Source: Phoronis australis (lineage: Eukaryota > Phoronida > Phoronidae). Taken from it: a DNA stretch of 64,000 nt. The stretch is from assembly GCA_002633005.1 (NCBI GenBank), contig NMRA01000043.1:832481-896480 (forward strand). Direction: 5' to 3'. The notes under the pieces were generated by a model. The model did no database searches. It had not been told where the DNA came from and worked only from the letters and a program-made list of their open reading frames with translations. The translations under genes were made by a program, and so were the position numbers. This document shows positions 36,651-50,012 of this stretch, piece after piece. Every line of letters starts with the position of its first letter. Positions within the stretch are counted from its first letter, which is position 1.

Positions 36651-39410
36651 ACAACATTATTTAGTTTTACACGCATTGGAAAAATTCTTAAACTACTGAA
36701 AACACTGAAAATCCTTACAGGAGGACTAGATCGAGACATGAACACCACGTGTTTTTCTGACGCAGACACTCAGACTTGATAGCATATGCAAATCTTAATT
36801 GTTAAAGACAACTCAGGATCTTGTGTCTGACAGACAAGAATCAATAACATTAAGACCTATTAAACAATGACGTCTATAAAGGATCAATGATTGGACAAGT
36901 GCGACAGGTTTTCATTCCCGATGACACAAAATATAAACATAATGTGAAGATCTTGGTCTTCCATGACACTTAGTTCATCCAAGCTTGAATAATGCATACT
37001 ACCAAGACTGATGAAGCTGCAACTAATACAACTTTATTTGTTTACAAGGCAATATTTACCATAATAATAAACTCAACCAATAGTTTGCAGTGAATATTTT
37101 TGGGACTTCTTTATTCAAGGTTACATACAAAAGCTTATATAAGGTAAAGTTTCCTAGGATTCCAACCAAAATAATTGCCAAAATTGTCAAATTGTCAAAA
37201 TACCTGAATGCCATTGTTTGCTTGTTGTTGGCAGTTACAAAGCATAAACTCTGGAAATGATCAAGTGAAAGTTTTCTGCCTATTTATCATAGCTGTAAAA
37301 AAATGTTCTTAAAATAATTTTTTAATGTTACGCCATACTGTGAACAAAATTGAAAAACTATATGTTATCTTACTAGCAACATGGAAGAAATCTTTATTTT
37401 TGTGTACTTCATGGCTTCACAAGCTTGTGATTCAGTGTTGAAAAGGTGACTGGCCCAAAAAGCTTAATAAAGCTTTTTGACAAGTCTTTAAGCTAACTGA
37501 ACAATGGGAACTGGACAATTCAAGCTTGGGAGAAAACTAACAAATAAGGGGATAGAATAGTGACAACCATGTGAAACAAAGATTCCCGCCAGTAGTCAGA
37601 TGTAGGGCACAGGACTGGCTCGAAAGCTAGGCCCACAAACACAAACACAAACAGGTCACCCATAAGTAACTACTCTATCCCCTACAGTATGTAACGGTGC
37701 CACCTATGAACTTTCATTCTGTTACGAAATAAGGCAACATACTATAAAGCTTGACAAAGTTAGGTCACATTTAACTAAGTAGACAGGTTTTTAAATGAGC
37801 GCACATCTTTCTCAAACTTTGACCAACTACCAAACAATTCAGCAGACTTTTTCCACTTCTTCCCTAACTGACAAAAGAAAGAAGCTACCAGTTCCTATCT
37901 TGAAACTGACAAATGAAAACTAAGAGACTGGAGAAATTTCAAGCAATGAACAGCTAAAAAGTGGTCGACAACACTACATGCAATGAGTGGTATGCCTGGG
38001 CACGCCTCAAAGTAAATTTCAGATGTCATGTAGTCTATTGGTGTGTGGGAGTAATGTCTGGGTTAACACCCAAAAGGCTTAAATCTAATTTAGGAAATAC
38101 GGGGTTAACCTGGGCTTAGATGTTTAAAAACAAAATTTTTGACAAATCGGGATTTGGTCCAACAGTTGATGCACTCATGCAAGTCTTTAGAATGCGCACG
38201 ATGAAAAAGAACAATTTTACGTCTCATTTAGCAAAGAGTGGGTACTTTCCAGCCCAAATATGATAAGATGTCATGGAAACTGACTATCTTGTGAAGTTGA
38301 CGGCCTAGTTTCCATTTGGGAAGAGGGAGAGGTCCTTGGCACTTTTGATGGCAAGGACAAAAACAGCAATGCATTTGAATGAAGGTCATTTTAGTGTCAC
38401 CTTGCGATAACTTCACTGAACTAGTTTTCTGAATAACTCCGAAGCTGATGGGAACGCCAACGCTTAACACTGCGGTATTTCGATAGTAGTTGATTAAACT
38501 GTATGGGAAATGGCTTTTGGGAACCCTGCTCTTAAGTCAGACAACTGTCAGAGTTGGCCCAAAGTAAAAGACGGGTTAACAAAGGATTTGTAGTCCTGGC
38601 TGAGAAGATAATTGTTTTGTATTACTCCCAATAGATTATAAATAGCCAAGTCCTGTTGTGAGTTGATGATATTGCATCCTGGCTACACATCCTTCTTCAA
38701 CAAAAACACGCACACAGCAGCGACAATAAGTCAATTAATGGCAAAGTCAACACCAATCTGTGATCACTGATTTGCTACTTATTAAAAAGTCAATCCTTTT
38801 AATAATAGCCATGCATTTACAATTTTCAGTCCATTAAATTTGCTCTTTCCAACAAGGTAATAATCAATAGCATTAATCAAACAGGTTATCTGTTGTTGAG
38901 TCACTAGCTATTGGGTCTGTTGAGAATACAGTGGTCGACAATTACCCTGTTGAAAAGCTGGCTAATAAAAACACTAGACATTTTTGCTAGCACCTTCACC
39001 ACAAGCAAAAATGGCAGTAATATGTGACCAGATACTAGTGTCGCTGGAGGATTTGCTGGTAGTTTGAGTTACCCTAAACACTTGGTGTCTTCACTATTAC
39101 TTTTACCACACCGCTCATTTCAAATGACATAGGTGAGTAAGGGAAAGTGAAGGTGCATCTCGATTAAAAGCAATTCAGGCAACGAGGACACAAACTTTGC
39201 TGGCGAAAATGACCACTTCATGGAGAGCTCATTTGTCTGGCTGAAATGCCAGCATTTTAGACAATTGTGTGAACCCGGTAAGACACTCATATAAACCTAG
39301 CAAGACACAGCAGAAAGCTACACAGTGGTATAAGGGACACAATACATCTGGGAAGACAATCACACAACTAATAATTATGGCATACACTAAGCTCCATCTA
39401 ACTTCGTATT

Positions 39411-39840
39411 CAAGGTACCTAAACTACATGGTCAACGGACTCATAAACACGGGCACGGACGCATGAACATGACTCACGGACCTACTAACACCGTCCACCG
39501 ACTCACAAACACAGGAACGGACTCCCAAAACACGATCCACGCACCCAAATACACGGGACACGGACTCATATTCACGAGGAAACACGGTTAACGGACCGCC
39601 AAACACGGGTCACGGACTCATCGGCTTCCTGGGTCAGCTGACATCTTCATTTTGTCCGTGACCCGTGTTTGGCGGTCCGTTAAACGTGTTTCCTCGTGAA
39701 TATGACTCCGTGTCCCGTGTATTTGGGTGCGTGGATCGTGTTTTGTGAGTCCATTCCCGTGTTTGTGAGTCAGTGGACGGTGTTTGCAGGTCCGTGAGTC
39801 GTGTTTATGAGTCAGTTGACCGTGTAGTTTAGGTACCTTG
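39411..39840. mobile_element. 430 bp palindromic foldback element with internal ~21 bp units
   Basis: The left arm (39411-39617) and right arm (39654-39840) are close inverted copies, from CAAGGTACCTAAACTAC at the outer tip to AACACGGGTCACGGAC at the centre, around a 36 bp spacer. Each arm is a series of degenerate ~21 bp units of the type 'CACGGACTCATAAACACGG'. A diverged second copy lies at 56086-56695. The 60-codon minus ORF (39424-39606) is a by-product of the units being 21 bp. Confidence 0.88.
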
Positions 39841-40195
39841 GTATTGGTAATGAAGAAATGATTCCCACAATGCTATTCACTAGAACATGGACGTCTGGGG
39901 ATAAGGGCCCCAAGTAACCACCTGAATGTAAATATTTGTCTGGTTGAACCATTCCTTCAGCCATTGCATGAGAATCCGGATTTTAAGCTCTTTGTTTTGC
40001 ATAAAATCTGAGAAGTAATATCATTTGGAGAAGACAATGTTAATATTTTTCGAAGATGACTTAGTGCCACTGCAGAGACAACATTCCCATTCTTTTCAAA
40101 GATGGATGAATGCCACTATAAAAACCGCATGTTCATGTTTTTCAAAGATGGCCGAGTGCCGCTGCAAAAACTACGCACCGTACATATTCACATTT

Positions 40196-41184
40196 CAGTG
40201 GCGGATCTAGGATATCACAAGGGGGGGACCCAACATTTTTTCCGGCTGTAGGCATTTGCGCAAACCACGATTGTAGATATGCATAGCACCGAATGGGGGG
40301 AGGTCGGGAGGGGGGTTTGCCCCCCTCCCGCCCAAGAAATTTTTCTGTTTTTTCCTCTAAAAATCAAGCATTTTCCTTGATTTCTGATGTATTATCCAAG
40401 AAAAAAAAGGCAAAAAAATAAAAAAACACGGATAACGTGTAACACAGGAAAAGCTGCGAGTTCCACAGACTCGAACTCACGACCTGGCTGATAGGACGTG
40501 CGAGCTTTACCACTACACCACCACGATTTCACTATTAACGTTAACAAAGAGACCTACTTGTTTATGGTCCACACCGTTTGCGCGCGAAACCTACTTCTTT
40601 TTATAATGCTTATTACACGTTTTATATTTTGTGCAATCGCATCTTAACAAATTTGTTGTATTTAAAATAGTGTTCAAATGCCCAAAACACCAAATCCGTT
40701 TTTCGTGATGACGGGATTGCTTTGGAAATGGTCTTAAGTTAAGGTTTGACAAAGAGAGAATTAATGAGTTTCTGAGTGATTCACTAAGGCTTTGATTAAA
40801 ATTCACATCTTACCAGCAACTTCTGTTTTTTCATCGTCACTCAGGTTCCATTTTCTTTAAAAAATGAAGTAAATTCTCCTCATTGCACATTGGAGCAGAC
40901 GACGGAAACGGAGTCGTATTGCGCAGCGCATCTGCCGGTCGCCTGGGATATCGCCGGAGAGCCTACACTTAGCCAGAGTTCCGTTACGAATGTGCCGTGT
41001 TCAGGATTTGACACTTGAAATTGGATCTGAGCCCCCCCAAAAAACACTAAAACTGCACACATATAAACCTTTTTTCATCCGTATAATTTTAATTACCGGG
41101 GCAAGTTAATAAACTCAACATTTCCCTACGCTCTTGTTGTTTTATTTTTTTGCGGCAGCCAAGGGGGGGGGGCCCGGGCCCCTA
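40196..41184. mobile_element. hAT-like non-autonomous insertion with G/C tracts
   Basis: The left tip CAGTGGCGGATCTAGGATAT followed by an AAGGGGGGG tract is of the CAGTGGCGGATC type seen in many animal hAT-like repeats. The right end has an AAGGGGGGGGGG tract, GGCCCGGGCCCC, and AGTGCCACT, a weak inverted match. The 8 bp target duplication expected for hAT is not evident. The tandem array that flanks it supports insertion. It contains a tRNA-like segment and no intact ORF. Confidence 0.5.
40455..40530 (-). other. tRNA-like pseudogene or SINE head
   Basis: The minus strand reads GGTGTAGTGGTAAAGCTC (box A like), then a possible anticodon arm with 7-nt loop ATCAGCC (anticodon CAG), then GTGAGTTCGAGTC (box B like). 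The T-stem and acceptor stem do not pair well, so it is not a functional tRNA. It probably descends from a tRNA or a tRNA-derived SINE carried by the surrounding insertion. Confidence 0.45.
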
Positions 41185-42448
41185 AGTGCCACTAAAAAGA
41201 CCATGTGTTCATTCTTCAAACGGTGTAACTTTCCATTTTTCACATTTCACACAAATTACCAGAGTTCATTTATCAAACAAAAGGTTTGTTTTTTGCGATA
41301 ATGGCTTAAGTGTTTTGAACACGCTGTCTCAATCTGTTGCATATTTTTATGCAAAAGATGACTCGAGGCAACTGCATAATTAACCAAGTAATATTAAAAG
41401 ATGATATGTCACTCAAAAGCCATCTTTTATATCAATGACGACACCACGAAGAATTGGGAGAATTAGTCAAAAGTTAACTTCGAAGTTAAAACTGCCAGTA
41501 AACTTAACAGTAGTCAAGTGGATACAACAACACACTGTTGGTGCTTTGATGGAGTGTAAAGATTGAGTTCAGCATCATGGGAGTTATCCATAGGAAACAC
41601 TGTCAATCACAGTCAATTAAAATATTAACCATTCTAATATCATCAGGACTTCACTTCCTTTATAAGAACATATTCAAGTAAATAACAGTACATAACACAT
41701 GCACAGTGTCACTTTGATGACCTAAGCAGCAAGAGACAACTTTGGTGTTTATAAACTATGGTAAAGTTTCCTCAAATTCAAACAAAAACAAAAGGTCAAA
41801 ATTGTCATTTTTACATGTTCCAAACGTTCATAGACAAAAATGTTCGAAATTCCGAAATTCCGTGTTTGCTGATGACAGCTGTACTATATAAAGTTTTCAA
41901 ATAATCAAGAAAATTGTCTTCTTGTTTAGTCTTGTTGAAAATTTTGATAAAATAAAATTTTGCAGTTTCGCGGTATTGGGTTCTAATTCAAAGAAACATT
42001 ACCATACTAGTCAATAAGGTTCAACTAACTTGTTAGTTTCCATTGATACTGAGGCTGAACTCAACAGATTTGTAATTTAATTGAAAAGTTGAGATTCCTA
42101 TGAAAAGTAAATTTGTCTGTGACATGACAAAGAAGACTGAGCATGCTGACATATTCGAATTGAAAAGTAATACCTGGATAATACCAACGAAGACCCCAAA
42201 TTTAAAGCACCAACACTCAGGGCATGGATTCCCATTTACTAATGCTAGCTAAAAATACCTTGCATCTTACTCATATCAGGATTTAAAGCACTTGCCACGT
42301 AGTTCTATTCCAACTTTATTGTCTAGTGAATGCAATGAAATGACAGTCTCATCCTGACAAGCACATTAGCATGGTGATTTTCTGCTCCAAAAAGATAAAG
42401 CAGATCACCACCATGACAACCCTACAGTAAGGCTGACAGAGCTCTTCC

Positions 42449-42672
42449 CTAATGTTTGATCAACAATATTCAATTGTACAATTTTTAGTTACAAAATTAA
42501 GCACCTAATGTTTGATCAACAATATTCAATTATACAATTTTTAGTTACAAAATTAAGCACCTAATGTTTGATCAACAATATTCAATTATACAATTTTTAG
42601 TTACAAAATTAAGCACCTAATGTTTGATCAACAATATTCAATTGTACAATTTTTTTCGTTACGAAATTAAGC
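42449..42672. repeat. 56 bp tandem repeat, 4 copies
   Basis: CTAATGTTTGATCAACAATA starts four units with very few differences. Confidence 0.93.
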
Positions 42673-43175
42673 ACCTTGTAAGAACTAAATTGCATTTTGG
42701 ATGCCAGATACCACTTAACCACCAATTTTCAAAGTTTTTGGTCAATGCGTAAGAACTCATCCAGTGTTCTCTCATGGGAATAAATGCACGGATACTCTCC
42801 CTACACCACAGACAACACATCAATGTTATGGCCACACACAGAATCATCTGCACTAACTACTGGTATTATGGTTTGCACTAAATAGTCGATGAAATATTAG
42901 TATATCAATTATGGCAATTGGTGCAGTTATTCCACTATGTTACCCAAGAAAAAGTTGTGGTGACAAAAGAAAGTTACGAGTGGCTACGTAGGTCTGCGCA
43001 AATCATTGCAATTTCATAATTACAACACTTGGTGAAATTACCATGATTTGTGGCTCCAAAATACTTTACTTGACATCTGAAAGTCTATTCCCACCAACAC
43101 AATCCTAGCTGCTCATTTGCAAGAAATAACTGAACCCCTAGTCAGCAATACAAACGTAGTTACCAAGTCCCTTAC

Positions 43176-43252
43176 CTTGAGGTGACGGTATCTCATGAAA
43201 TAGAGGCCCAGTGTGGCACACACCATGGCCATGTTGCTGTTGGTCAAAGTCA
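43176..43252 (-). CDS. Candidate exon, membrane-helix-like, unknown gene
   Basis: This is a 77 bp segment (TG plus 25 codons, phase 0 out) with acceptor TTGCGTTCAG and a very good donor CTCAAG|GTAAGG. The frame TLTNSNMAMVCATLG then LYFMRYRHLK looks like a transmembrane helix followed by basic residues. A second frame is also open across the region (117 codons), which weakens the choice of frame. It does not splice in phase directly to the 46101-46227 candidate, so an intermediate exon would be needed. No family recognised. Confidence 0.3.
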
Positions 43253-46100
43253 CTGAACGCAAGTACTTCCTCATATGCCCATCTTTGTGCATCTCGTGGA
43301 CCGCCATATTGGACAACGGTCAAATCAACCATTAGCCTGATTAACCACACAAGGTACAGATATATCACCACATTAGGACTACCAAATCCAGCAGCTTCCC
43401 AACAGCCTGTTGATGACAAGCTGGATGTGCGATTAATAATGTCCACAGTATCTTTTGCTGATGTCAGCAAAACCAGCAGATAGTGAAACAAATGTGACAG
43501 ACCATTCTCACAGGAATGAGAATCTATACTCCAACATGAAGCTGTGAGAGCCTAGAAATCAAGGTAACTGTAAGAAAATATTGCAGTGAACTGATAAAAA
43601 CGTGTTCGCATTGATCGCAAGACAACAGACGGAACTGAGAACAATACTACAGCGCTTGTCATAGTACTATTCACAACAAGTCCATAGGAATAAACTCAGC
43701 TAAGACAAACAGTCAAATATGGCTTGAAATACAATGTGCTCGTCAACTCGCACTATGTCTAATTACAGTATATCAACTAAAACATTGAACATTGAAACAG
43801 AAATGCAGATTGATCACCAATGACAATACCTAATATTTGTGATATTCTAATCATTACAACTAAATGAGTTGGATCAATCACAGTAAGCAAAACTGCTGAA
43901 CATTATAAAGGTTGGACAGCTTTAAAAGGCAAATTACCATAGCTTGCTCTTATAAAATCACTATTGTTTGACAAAACATAATGATTGTGTGAACAATTCA
44001 ACTACTAATAAGCTTGCCCACTGTTCATACAACCATTATGTAACTGTTCATAGTCTATTGATTGACTGAGGCACATACTCACAGCACTATTCCTCCTCAG
44101 GTATAATGATCAATTAGAACTCAGATAGAGATTAGAACTAGAAACAGTAACACATGTAAAAATAAAATAAAAACTCAAGCTAACTCAGTCGACACATATT
44201 TAGAACTGGATAGCCCGAGAAGCATACAGCAATTTTCTAGATTAAATTAAGTAAATGATGAGACATGTTAATGGTTGAGCTGCACAGATCAAGTTCAGAC
44301 AAAGCCACCAGGCTTAATTACTTAATCCTCACTATAGAATGTGACGTCTCTCATTGACACACTATACTCCATGCATCACTCAGTGGATGGCTCATCAAGT
44401 GTAGCTAGAACTACACAGGAGTCTGACAATGGACGGACAGTTTAGTGTGCCCCGCTTGGCTTTTCAACTTTTTTTCAGCATTGCAACACAGTATGCATCA
44501 GTAAAACTGTATGCCATTAGAATGATGAATGTCTGAACCTATTGGAAGTAAACTAATGCTTAAAACAACAGTATTGGAATGAATGATTCCTACTAACTAC
44601 AGCTTTGTAAGAAAATACTCAACATCACAGGGAACTCGCTAAAACTGTAATTCTAACTAATCCTATTTTGCAATTGCAAATCAATGAAAATCTAACAAAA
44701 AATGATACAGGTAATGTTGAGACATGGCTGGGAAATTGATAATCAAGGAAATTTCAGAGCAAAAATCTTTCTCATAATTCTAAATGATAATTTTGTTATT
44801 TACAACTTAATGACTTCTATGACACTTTTCACTTTTTCATTGCCATTGTGAGTGTCTATAATAATTGAAAACTTAATATGAAAAGAGAAAAAAACTGAAT
44901 GAACCTGTCAAAATTTCTCAATTAAAGTAATCCAGGTTGAACCTTGCCTTGGTTGTTTGCAAGGATTGCACAGGTACACTAGTTGTAACTTTACCATACA
45001 GCCATGTTATTACAGCACTGGTCCTCCCTTATGACAAGTCCACAGTGGTGTTGATCCTAACTTGTCAGCAGGTAGCTCCAAAAGTGGAGTGTAGCCTTCA
45101 CAGGAAGTAGTCTTCACCTACTCTTTGCAAACACAGGAGGAATAACTCTTACCACAAACAAAATCAGGCCAGAATACACTATAATCTAAACAGCCAAGAC
45201 AAGTGGGTTATGAAAAGTATTTTCTTCCTGGCAAATTAGGTAATACTTTGACCTTCCAATGAGTGTAGCTTCAATATATCAGGGTTGATAAATTGTTATG
45301 AATAAAAACATGTGAAAGTAAAGGAAATAATGGGCTCACAACTGACAGACCAATCAAGTCTAACCTAATAACAGGTTTAGCCAAGTCACTACAGTGCAAT
45401 TCACTTACCAATAACAAGGCAGGACCTAGGAAGGCCTAGATCAGACCATTTCTAACTAATTCAATAATGAACATTTTCCATTTTAAAGAGTCACCAAATA
45501 CCTAATCACATTAAGACTTTGCATTCCCCAAACAAGACAATTCTAACACCTGGTAATTCATCTACCAATATATACAGGTCATACATAACAGACTACAGCC
45601 TTGATAGTATTCCATTCACCATAACAGACACACTCCCTACCTACCAAATACTACAACTGCTACCATAAATTAATAGCATGCAAATTTATACCTCTGCAGG
45701 GTCGTTGTTTGTAGACAAGTCAAGCACAATGACCTCACGAAATGAAATCAATGCCCATTGACAAAGTTACCTGCGCATAATTAGTCTTTCCAATTTTCAT
45801 GGCAACAAAAACAAAAAAATAATCAGTGACCACCTCTTGACCATGACTTTTCTCACCTTTGAACTTGCACTGACTAAAACCAACCCAATGGATCTTTTGA
45901 AGTGGTACTCGCCCAATCAATGACACGTGTCTACTAAAACAGAACCCATTTTTCACCCAATCAATGATGTGGAGTAAATCTGATTTCTACTAAGAATTCG
46001 GCCAATCTATGTTGACAAAAAATTTGACAATTCTTGCAACTCATTCCAGTCACAACAAATAGACTAGTGAGATATGAGGACTGCATGCAGTTAAACTCAC

Positions 46101-46227
46101 CTACTGAAAGACCCTGGAATTGTACTTTCTATGTCAAGATTTATGATGGCCCACAGTATATGTGCCAGGCAAGTGTTGGACCATAATGCACACATTAACA
46201 GTTTCATAACCAGAACACTTATTGCAA
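46101..46227 (-). CDS. Candidate exon, hydrophobic segment, unknown gene
   Basis: This is a 127 bp open segment (TT, 41 codons, AG). The acceptor has a strong pyrimidine tract (TTTCTTTTC, then ACCAG) and the donor is AGTAG|GTGAGT. The translation runs AISVLVMKLLMCALW, SNTCLAHILWAIINL and DIESTIPGSFS, a hydrophobic stretch that could form a membrane helix. I do not recognise the family. It lies inside the large CASK intron on the same strand, so it would be a nested gene or an alternative exon. Confidence 0.3.
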
Positions 46228-47004
46228 CTGGTATTGGCAATTGAAAAGAAACACAATAAATGTGATTTACGCACAATGCACTCAGCCGCAGTAGCCAGAG
46301 GAGATCACCATGTGAATGCCAGTACCCTGCAAGAACTGCAAGACAACCTGCATGAACCAAACTCACCTAAACATGACAGTTCACAAGCTGGTACATGGCC
46401 AGCTACCTAAGAATTGATGGCTTGAAAGGGGTTCATTTGTGACTTGACCCAGACTGCCACTGCATTTTGCAGGGGGGTCTCCAGTTCTACTGCTAGACAA
46501 CATTTCAACACTTAAGCTCATCAATATTTCTTTTTGACCACTATACATCACATACACAATGCCAAACATTTAAAAGCAGTAAGAGAGCCTAGACAGCCAA
46601 GTGACTGTTGTTGAAACAGGCACAGAGCCTCTCCTCAAGGAAAAGGATAAAGTGACCTGTTCGGAAAGGGGTCAGTGCAGCCATAATGTGCACTAGGTAG
46701 ACCCCAACAAAGAATACAAACTACAAACACTCCTAAGGTCTGGATATTATTCCAACACAGAAGACACTTCAAAAGGTTCCACTGAGCTGTTTCCCTTTAT
46801 CAGAAATGCTTCTCAGATGTGGCAGCATAACTTTCCAACAGAAACCAAGACAAATGGTCAGAATCTCACATCGTTTTAACTAAAGCATTGTTGACAAATA
46901 TGAAATCTACAACATCTCTTGCTAAAAAGTATTAAAAGTCTCAAATTGATGGTCAGCAGGAGCTCCATCTATTGTCCACAATGTTACTGAGCAGTACGAT
47001 ACAT

Positions 47005-47480
47005 AAGCCTCAAGAAGGCGCAGATTGGTTTAGCCATTTGAGCCTTGGTTATGGGAAATACCTTCTGTGCAATGATTGGCCATTGCCTCGACATCATTAA
47101 AACAAAGGAAGATTTTAATTATTTTCACAGGCATTGTTATTGCCATTCATGAAACAGAAGACATTGTTTTGGTTACTGTTTGAACTAAAGGTTGTTGGCG
47201 TACTTATTTTCAATTTTTATTAATAGTATCATAGAAATCAATCTCTTTTCGAATCAAAACACATTATTTTTGCAATAGTTTAGACCTAAATTGTGTCACT
47301 ATACCGTTAATTTAATTTTCAATTTCATATTAAACTGCAGGGAATTTCAACGTTGAAATAACTTTACATTACTCGTGATATTCCAATGATTTCCGTAAAA
47401 ATGTGTCAGAATTCCGGCACATTTCATTTCCCATAACCAAGACTCAAATGGCTAAACTGATCAGCGCCACCTTGAGGCTT
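47005..47480. mobile_element. 476 bp MITE with ~55 bp inverted ends
   Basis: The left end AAGCCTCAAGAAGGCGCAGA continues TTTAGCCATTTGAGCCTTGG then TTATGGGAAAT. The right end is its inverted copy, with TTTAGCCATTTGAGTCTTGG and AAGCCTCAAGGTGGCGCTGA. The AT-rich interior has no ORF. No target duplication was recognised. Confidence 0.75.
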
Positions 47481-47644
47481 GGGGACGAGGCTGCTTGAAA
47501 CATGACATGACCAATCTTCTTTGCTTACTGAACCTGTCTCTAGTATGTGGAGATTGCTGAACTAATAATGGACGCAAATGTAATCAGCAGTCAGCAAGTC
47601 AGTCTTTGGGACATCATGTCAGTAAATACTTCACCTACTTGTAT

Positions 47645-47720
47645 TGAGCACTCAACTGTCAATTGAGGACTCAACTGTCAATTGAGGACTCAACTGTCAA
47701 TTGAGGACTCAACTGTCAAT
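47645..47720. repeat. 19 bp tandem repeat, 4 copies
   Basis: GAGGACTCAACTGTCAATT, four copies, first slightly different. Confidence 0.93.
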
Positions 47721-49189
47721 TTTTATTGCTGAAAAACATCATGGTCATTTTCTCACATTTATTTTTTCACAATTTTAGGTTTGAAGCTTTTGCAAATAAG
47801 GCCAGAGTTGTTTGGTACTGTTTATGTCCAGATTACATGACATTTAATCAAGGCTCATCAACTCTTAACAATAGATTAGCCTTGGGCACATGAGGGATTA
47901 GCTTTTGATGTGGTCACATGGTTGTTTTAATGAAGTATGGGGTAAAACTGCACCAATTCCAACAGAAATGTGGGCAAAGGGTGAAACTGAAGAATTTTAC
48001 TAATGATATGACCCAAGTGTTGCCTTGACAACAGAGAGGCAAAAATCTGGGATCAGTCAGTTATCACCTGAAACACTGGATATTGAAAACAATGCAAGAT
48101 CAGTGATAAATAGCAAGCTGCTGTCACAGGGTACAAACCTCTGCCAAGTAACATTGTTATTGCCATAGTAACCTGAGCATCAGATACAGACTAAAACAAC
48201 AGTATGATCAACAGCTTTTTGTGTTGAGTGAAACTGGTTGCCTACACCAAATGACCAACAAGTGAAATTTATTTTTATCATATTTCATTAATTGAAATTT
48301 GCAGGTATTCACAACAATGTCAGAAAGCCTTGAAAAATGAAATACGACAAATTTTGCTAACAATTTTTGTCTGAGATTAGAGAAATTACCACAATTAAAG
48401 TTGATGAGTACACTGTCTTGGTGGTGAGATGTTTGCTATATGACTGGATGTCAGTACCATTATTATACAGGTTCACATTAAATGCTTATAACATCTGCTA
48501 TCATCTCCAACATCTATTCGATTGTACTACGCGTCTCATTTATGACCTGTCTGAAAAAAGTTGTATAAAACTCAGAATGTTTTATTGTATTTTGAGGTTA
48601 GGTAGTACCTGCCGTAGATTAAATACCCATGTTCTACGTCACCGAATTGATCAACCTTAAACAACATTATACAAGCTGGACCCATATTATTCAAAGTTCC
48701 ACATTAACTAGCAGATATTCTTCTCATTTAAATGCAATTGAATGTACCACAGAAGAAAACGGTGATGAATGAACAGATCATGGGATTTTTTCACTTTGAA
48801 CACTAGTCAGCAATAAAACATACATTCCATGGTGATCGACTTGACTAAAATCTCACCGATTTCAGATAAAAAATTACCAAAATTGACAGACCCTTCTTAT
48901 TCTTAAAATGCTCCTAAAATTGTCATGAATGTCTACAGAATCTCATGTCAGATGGTAGCTATATTTTACAAGTTAAAACTACAAAAGCTTGCCTACTCAC
49001 AGTACATGAAAAAAATTACGAAAAAAGTTTTACTTGTCCACTATTTTTGTCTCCTAAATAGAATGAGATTTTACGGTACCTGTAGCTTGAGTTACGTTAG
49101 AGACCAGCAACCTTATTCAAGGTTGCACAACAATGGTTACCACGAGGCAATTTAATGTGATACAAGGTGACTAGCCCAGAGTACGTAAA

Positions 49190-49345
49190 GCCGTTGGAAA
49201 TTCAACGTAAGCCGTGGCCTTCTCATCAGGAACACATTCGCGAATTTTAATAATGATCCTTCAGGCAGTTTGGCGGATATAAAGGCAAACGCTAAAAAAA
49301 CAGACTTCCAGAGTCTGCGACGTCCGACAGGCGCCAGACTAACAG
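49190..49345. repeat. Fragment of the modular interspersed repeat
   Basis: It contains AGGAACACATTCGCGAATTT, TAATGATCCTTCAGGCAGTT, and the GACGTCCGACAGGCGCCAG to GAGATGACATCATCATGCA end block resembling 16600-16640. It immediately precedes the 47 bp minisatellite. Confidence 0.5.
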
Positions 49346-49540
49346 AGATGACATCATCATGCATAGACTGAATGAAGCAAAGGATAGATATAATAAAAGC
49401 AGTGAAGCATATCATCATAAATTGATGCTAAAAAATATGAAGAAAAAGCCATTATAAGAAGCATCTTCACCGTACACTCACTGCTCACACATGGTATAGT
49501 CATCACACACCACTGTACTAGAGTGTAGAAGGGTGCCTTT

Positions 49541-50012
49541 GGCTTGTCTCTGCTACTGACATGTCCAATAATTAGTTATGTATTGAGGGCTTGTCTCTGC
49601 TACTGACATGTTCAGTAATTAGTTACGTATTGAGGGATTGTCTCTGCTACTCAAATGTTCAGTAATTAGTTACGTATTGAGGGCTTGTCTCTGCTACTGA
49701 CATGTTCAGTAATTAGTTACGTATTGAGGGCTTGTCTCTGCAACTGACATGTTCAGTAATTAGTTACGTATTGATGGCTTGTCTCTGCTACTGACATGTT
49801 CAGTAATTAGTTACGTATGGAGGGCTTGTCTCTGCTACTGACATGTTCAATAATTAGTTATGTATTGAGGGCTTGTCTCTGCAACTGACATGTTCAGTAA
49901 TTAGTTACATGTTGAGGGCTTGTCTCTGCTACTGACATGTTCAGTAATTAGTTACGTATTGATGGCTTGTCTCTGCTACTGACATGTTCAGTAATTAGTT
50001 ACGTATTGAGGG
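49541..50012. repeat. 47 bp minisatellite, 10 copies
   Basis: The unit starts GGGCTTGTCTCTGCTACTGA and ends GTTACGTATTGA. Copies differ by one to three bases and lie head to tail without spacers. Confidence 0.95.

Larger units (their letters stand above)
40030..41250. repeat. ~46 bp tandem array split by an insertion
   Basis: Units beginning AGTGCCACTGC, ATGCCACTATAAAAACC and AGTGCCGCTGCAAAAAC, each with a TTCAAAGATGG block, repeat at about 40063, 40110 and 40156. The next unit (AGTGCCACTAAAAAGACC, with TTCTTCAAACGG) appears only at 41185. The array is therefore interrupted by about 990 bp of foreign sequence. Confidence 0.6.

Noticed and set aside
43138-43491. 117-codon minus-strand ORF in a different frame from the 43.2 kb candidate exon
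   Set aside because: No acceptor for the full length, low-complexity end (QQQHGHGV), and the other frame looks more protein-like. Not certain.
49541-50012. Regular 47 bp repeats resembling a CRISPR array
   Set aside because: Units are head to tail with no unique spacers, and the genome is eukaryotic; it is a minisatellite.
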